This document shows positions 39,295 to 43,144 of a DNA stretch of 43,144 nucleotides, piece by piece (position 1 is the stretch's first letter; every line of letters starts with the position of its first letter). The DNA is taken from NCBI GenBank assembly GCA_003151825.1, contig PLYO01000009.1:1-43144 (forward strand), in the 5' to 3' direction. The notes beneath the pieces are model-generated. The model was not told the origin of the DNA, made no database searches, and worked only from the letters and a program-made list of their open reading frames with translations. The position numbers and the translations under genes are program-made. The DNA is from Ignavibacteriota bacterium (GTDB lineage: Bacteria > Bacteroidota > Ignavibacteria > Palsa-1295).

Positions 39295-42200
39295 TTATTG
39301 TCCAATAATAACCTTCCCACTTTGGCTTTCGTGTCCCGCCGAGAGCCGCCAGAAATACACTCCGCGCGGAAGCCCGCTTGCATCCACGGTGGGTGCTGAT
39401 CCTGCTACGAACATTGCGCGCAGCACGCTCTGGCCCAGCACATTCACGAGTTCGAAATTGGCGGGCGACGGCATATCGGCGGGAAGGATTATTTCGAGCG
39501 CGCGGCCATCGTCCAATCGAAGAATGGATGCTCCGAGTGGCGGAGTGTTTGCTTCTGTAACTCCTGACCCCGCGAGAATTCCGACCAACGAATCCTGCAT
39601 TATATTGCAGGAATTGGAACTTGCGATTTGAAGAACGGCCGGTTGTACCGGGTCGCCATTGGTCGAATCGTTGAACGTTACCGTTACCGTCATTAACTGT
39701 CCCGGCGGTAGTGTATCGGGAACCCCCGGGACGATTGGCTGAACGGTCGTGATCGTATAAGCCGGATTGTACTTGCCGCCAGCTTGCAAGGTGACGTTAT
39801 CGATTATCAAGCCGGATTGCGCTGTGTTCTGAATGACGAACGTCTTCGTGATCTTCTGCGGATCCTGAAACAGCGTCGGGCCGAAGGTTAGCGTTGGCGG
39901 GATGACCTGACCCGCGTAATAGTTCGTAATCACCGTAGCCGTCAGCGCCTTGCCGTCGGTCGTGGCGATCGTGTCGCCATTACCGTCCACGACTGTCAGA
40001 ACGTCCACCTTGGACGTGTCCTTGCCAAAGGGAACGATATAATAGGTCGTAATCGTCACCGACTGACCCGGCTGAAGATTCTGCGCTCCGGTATCGGGAA
40101 TCCATGTGTTGCCATTGGAGAGCATACCCGTAAGGCCGAAGAAGTCGGTCGGGTCGGATTGATAGACGTGTTTGACGATAGTTGGGGCTGTTCCCGTCGC
40201 GGCAAGCGTGAAGGTAATGGGGATGGTATCGCCTTGCTGCTCGCAGTTGGTTACGATGACCGTGTCGCTTCCGAAGGTTTCGCTTGGCGCGACGGCCCAG
40301 CCGACTAAGCTGTCATTCCGAACGCTTGGGGTTTTACCGTCCTGTTCGAGAACGTTGTGGCTGTACCAATTCCCCTGCGTACGATTGGGAACGGTCAGCG
40401 TACCGTTATCCGGGCAATAGCTAATTGGGAACGAAACGTTCGCCGGCGAAGGCGGAACGGTGATCGGGAATATTGTGTCCGCCTTGAAATGGGCGTCCGA
40501 CCATGACGCCGAATCGATTGTTACCGCACTCTTCGAAAGGTTTTCGATCCTGACAGAACCCTGATAGCACGTCGGCGGCTGGGTAAGGAGCACATTGGGC
40601 CAGGTTTGGCTCGTGACGAAGAAGTCCGGCGCGCCACCGCCGCCAATGACTGCTACGGCCTGTAAATCGCATGTATTGCCGAAGATAATGCTATCCACCG
40701 CCCTCGTTGCCTGTATGGCCTTGAATTGAATTTGGATGATCCTGCGCGTACCCGGCGCGAGCGGAGATTTATCCACGGGGCCGCCGGCGCTATTGTGTAG
40801 CGAAAATCCGACATTGCCATATTTCAGATAAAGTGAGTCGATATCGAATGCAGTCGTCCCTTCATTGATGAGCGTATCGTAGGCGATGTTGGGAGGATTT
40901 CCCGATCCCGGTATATAAACTCCGAGGTTTCGCTCCGGCGGTTCGATCACGGCCACCTGCGGGATGTACGTGCTCGTGATCGTCGTCCGGTTACCGGCCA
41001 TATCGAATGCGGAGACAATAAGGATTGCCGGCTCATTCGGATCGACGATGAACATGCCGTAGCCGACGCTATCGCGCCCGGTGCCGTCGAGCCAATCCTG
41101 ATCGAGCAGGAAGGTCATATTGTACACCGAGTCAAGCCGGATTTCCGAAAGCCCGCTCTGCGACTGGCCACCGGGCAGAAGCCCGGAATCGGTTACATGC
41201 ACATAGGACTGATAGCACTGTGTTCCAATCGTCGCATGAGGCGGAACCGTGTCCGGGGATTGAAACGTCGAAACCCCTGCCGGCGAGGACCATGCGTAGG
41301 TTTCGTCGAAGCCATCGCCATAAGCATCCACTCCGACGCCGGAATCGCCACTGCTATACACGGTATGCGTTCCCGGCGCGATATCCGTAACGGTAAAAAT
41401 CTCCCAGTTCCCATCGATGCACTGAGAGGGAAGGCCACTAAGCTTTTTATTATCGAAGAGTACATTACCCGCGTCCTTCACATTGCAAATGACATTCGCG
41501 TAATTAAAATAAGGCTTGATATTACCGATGCTTTGCGGCGTCTGAAATAGGATGGTGTCGGTGAATTGCTCGCGCGGGTTGATATGGACCTCGGCGGGAT
41601 CGCCCGAACCAACACTATTATCGGGATAGGACGAACTATTGTGATATTCGACAACGAGGAATGGCTGATCGCTCCAGAATTTTTGCCCGAGCGCAAGCTC
41701 GTCCCAATAGATGCCATATTGATACGGGATGACGCACTCGGTATGAGTCCCCGAATCGCAAGAATGGCGAAGAATCGTCTGGTTAGCCATGGACGAAATA
41801 AATAAATATTGGGCCAAATCATGGGTAGGCAGGTTTGGCGGGCATGCGAAGCTGTTTGTGTAGTACGTCTCGCCCCACGTGCGGACCGGGGGCATCATAT
41901 CTTCGACGTGGTCGGAATATGGGAAATTATATGGAATATTCGCCTCCATTGCACCGCCAAAAACGCCGACCGGCATACTCGAATGAATAATCGTTCCCGT
42001 CATGTCGTATCCTGTTTCAACTTCAGCCGGCGCCATTACGGGCATGAGTTGTATGGCGTCCCCACGGTTGAGTGTGAAGGTTTGCATCACTCCGGCAGGA
42101 AATCCGACGCGGCAATCGCACGAGGGAGTAATTTGGACCGTGGTATTATCCTGATCCGCCACGACGGCCATGGTGGAAGGAAGATCGAAATCGCCGCCCC

Positions 42201-42705
42201 CTGTTCCGAGATCGGTAAGTGATTCATACGCCGCCACGACGTAATCCGTCCCCCAGCCGATGGTCGGAATGACGTATTCACCATCGGAAGAGTAAGCGTT
42301 ATGGGACAGGTTATAGACCGAAAGGTCGGCGTCCTTCGAATACACATGGATGGCCTTCTGTTCCGGGATACCGCTTGACTCCATCTCCCAAAACTCGGGA
42401 ATCAAGAAGGTCGTTACCTTAAAGGCTGTGATCTTCAGGGGGGTCGTGACGCCTTGCGACACCACGTAGGCAATACAATTTTTAGCCGAAGTAATGTAAA
42501 TCCGCATGTATTTTCCGCCCTCGTTCACTCCCCAATCGTTCGATTGCTCGGCAAACCAAAAATCGCGGCCCATCGTGGGCGGGTTCAGCTTTTGGCTCGT
42601 GATTTCATGATGGATCAATGCGGTGCTCTGCGCGTGAATGGGCGCATTGAGGAATATCGCCGCGAGCGTTAACGCCGTGGCTAAAGAGAGGTATGTTTTT
42701 TTCAT
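39295..42705 (-). CDS. Large T9SS protein with IgGFc-binding-type domain
   Basis: 1136 residues from ATG 42705 (MKKTYLSLATALTLAAIFLNAPIHAQ). The reading frame stays open to 42855, but the added part would translate the palindromic repeat at 42738-42818 (SFPRTRES and SRFRGND strings), so I reject it. Residues about 40-330 carry the IgGFc-binding-type pattern (MGRDFWFAEQSNDWG, VVSQGVTTPLK, SSGIPEQKAIHVYSKDADLSV, GTIIHSSMPVGVFGG). Beyond the paralogous unit it has an extra segment of about 230 residues (FTLAATGTAPTIVKHVYQSD, FVIQNTAQSGLIIDNVTLQAG) like ASH/choice-of-anchor modules, before the T9SS tail (GLPRGVYFWRLSAG). Probable giant adhesin, first complete gene of the array. Confidence 0.88.
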   Translation of the reverse strand: MKKTYLSLATALTLAAIFLNAPIHAQSTALIHHEITSQKLNPPTMGRDFWFAEQSNDWGVNEGGKYMRIYITSAKNCIAYVVSQGVTTPLKITAFKVTTFLIPEFWEMESSGIPEQKAIHVYSKDADLSVYNLSHNAYSSDGEYVIPTIGWGTDYVVAAYESLTDLGTGGGDFDLPSTMAVVADQDNTTVQITPSCDCRVGFPAGVMQTFTLNRGDAIQLMPVMAPAEVETGYDMTGTIIHSSMPVGVFGGAMEANIPYNFPYSDHVEDMMPPVRTWGETYYTNSFACPPNLPTHDLAQYLFISSMANQTILRHSCDSGTHTECVIPYQYGIYWDELALGQKFWSDQPFLVVEYHNSSSYPDNSVGSGDPAEVHINPREQFTDTILFQTPQSIGNIKPYFNYANVICNVKDAGNVLFDNKKLSGLPSQCIDGNWEIFTVTDIAPGTHTVYSSGDSGVGVDAYGDGFDETYAWSSPAGVSTFQSPDTVPPHATIGTQCYQSYVHVTDSGLLPGGQSQSGLSEIRLDSVYNMTFLLDQDWLDGTGRDSVGYGMFIVDPNEPAILIVSAFDMAGNRTTITSTYIPQVAVIEPPERNLGVYIPGSGNPPNIAYDTLINEGTTAFDIDSLYLKYGNVGFSLHNSAGGPVDKSPLAPGTRRIIQIQFKAIQATRAVDSIIFGNTCDLQAVAVIGGGGAPDFFVTSQTWPNVLLTQPPTCYQGSVRIENLSKSAVTIDSASWSDAHFKADTIFPITVPPSPANVSFPISYCPDNGTLTVPNRTQGNWYSHNVLEQDGKTPSVRNDSLVGWAVAPSETFGSDTVIVTNCEQQGDTIPITFTLAATGTAPTIVKHVYQSDPTDFFGLTGMLSNGNTWIPDTGAQNLQPGQSVTITTYYIVPFGKDTSKVDVLTVVDGNGDTIATTDGKALTATVITNYYAGQVIPPTLTFGPTLFQDPQKITKTFVIQNTAQSGLIIDNVTLQAGGKYNPAYTITTVQPIVPGVPDTLPPGQLMTVTVTFNDSTNGDPVQPAVLQIASSNSCNIMQDSLVGILAGSGVTEANTPPLGASILRLDDGRALEIILPADMPSPANFELVNVLGQSVLRAMFVAGSAPTVDASGLPRGVYFWRLSAGHESQSGKVIIGQ

Positions 42706-42737
42706 GATCGGTTTTTGATTTAGTTCCAAATTTTGTT

Positions 42738-42818
42738 TGTCATTCCCGCGAAAGCGGGAATCCATGTATGGAGTATCACCACTGCGGGGCCTGGATTCCC
42801 GCGTTCGCGGGAATGACA
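42738..42818. repeat. Palindromic repeat pair of the ATTCCC-N8-GGGAAT (dRS3-like) type
   Basis: Two hairpins, ATTCCCGC/GCGGGAAT with loop GAAA (42742-42761) and with loop GTTC (42795-42814), lie in inverted order; TGTCATTCCC and GGGAATGACA form the outer ends. Both fit the ATTCCC-N8-GGGAAT consensus of Neisseria dRS3. It sits in the leader of the 42705 gene. Confidence 0.8.
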
Positions 42819-42857
42819 GTTGAATTGTCATCGTGTTTGTTAAAGTCTCTTCCATAA

Positions 42858-43144
42858 TTATTCCCCCAGCATAACCTTCCCACTCTGCTTTGCACTTCCC
42901 GCCGTGAGCCGCCAGAAATACACCCCGCGCGGAAGCCCGCTCGCATCGACAGTTTGAGTTCCCGCGCCGAACGCAGCGCGCAGCACGCTCTGGCCCAGCA
43001 CATTGACTAATTCGAAATTAGCGGGCGCGGTCATTCCAGTGGGAAGGATTATTTCAAGCGAACGGCCATCGTCCATTGCAATGACAGAAGCCTGGATTGC
43101 CGGACTATTTGCATCCTGAACGCTGAGTGGCGGAAGCGCCCAAC
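42858..43144 (-). CDS. C-terminus of a fourth T9SS array paralogue (5' end outside window)
   Basis: The frame is open from the stop at 42858 to the window edge. The edge translates to WALPPLSVQDANSPAIQASV before MDDGRSLEIILPTGMTAPANF, matching the 36573 protein (WALPPLSVEENNPPLGASV). The tail FELVNVLGQSVLRAAF and GLPRGVYFWRLTAG is the same T9SS domain as in the other array members. Only about 95 residues are visible. A 152-bp gap with the palindromic repeat separates it from the next gene. Confidence 0.88.
   Translation of the reverse strand, partial: WALPPLSVQDANSPAIQASVIAMDDGRSLEIILPTGMTAPANFELVNVLGQSVLRAAFGAGTQTVDASGLPRGVYFWRLTAGSAKQSGKVMLGE

Noticed and set aside
39276-39383. Upstream extension of the 36573-39275 gene
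   Set aside because: It lies in the coding end of the upstream paralogue in another frame and would bury the signal peptide.
42706-42855. 50-residue N-terminal extension of the large IgGFc-type protein
   Set aside because: It translates the palindromic repeat; the signal peptide starts at the ATG at 42705.

Overview
The window looks like a chromosomal segment from a member of the Bacteroidota/Chlorobiota/Ignavibacteriota/Kapaibacteriota assemblage, probably a metagenome-type relative of Ignavibacteria or Ca. Kapabacteria. Three observations support this. At least ten secreted proteins end in type IX secretion (T9SS) sorting domains with YPNP or PNPF motifs and Y-x-V ends. Several promoters have the Bacteroidota -7 box TAnnTTTG. 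GC is moderately high and the genes are densely packed. The genus assignment is inference.

Layout. 1-3563 (minus strand): the 5' part of a TIR/TolB-like/TPR protein, a REP-doublet repeat, a four-helix membrane protein, and a secreted tail-fibre-like protein with a good divergent promoter. 3636-10621 (plus): a DEAD-box RNA helicase followed by cassettes. The 3' end of the helicase gene recurs three more times (7226-7585, 9488-9559, 10508-10576), and a different set of genes follows each copy: a BNR/T9SS protein; an OLD-like AAA-TOPRIM defence ATPase; a nest of toxin-antitoxin genes including a YefM/YoeB-type pair and a truncated RelE/ParE toxin; then another BNR/T9SS protein. This is the most unusual structure here and suggests repeated integration or recombination at the 3' end of a housekeeping gene.

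10622-19588 (plus): a BNR/T9SS protein, an ECF-like sigma factor with a 12-C homopolymer that decides its C-terminus, a structured terminated RNA, an AT-rich foreign-looking pair (small secreted protein plus a CxxC-containing secreted protein), a BNR/T9SS protein with two palindromic repeats inside its reading frame, a degenerate LuxR-type HTH protein, a long structured leader, and a Cys-rich secreted protein coupled to another BNR/T9SS protein. 19751-21509: the core genes rlpA, tRNA-Arg(CCG) and a YfgM-like membrane TPR protein, separated by small repeats. 21785-35779 (plus): five large or medium secreted T9SS proteins (a 2141-residue beta-helix protein, a cohesin/dockerin-like protein, and others). 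35789-43144 (minus): a tandem array of four paralogous T9SS proteins, two of them with an IgGFc-binding-type N-terminal domain, facing the previous block tail to tail.

Most of the genes therefore make an exported cell surface: T9SS cargo for adhesion or matrix building. An island of anti-phage/addiction functions sits among them at the helicase locus. No transposase, integrase, CRISPR array or rRNA was seen.
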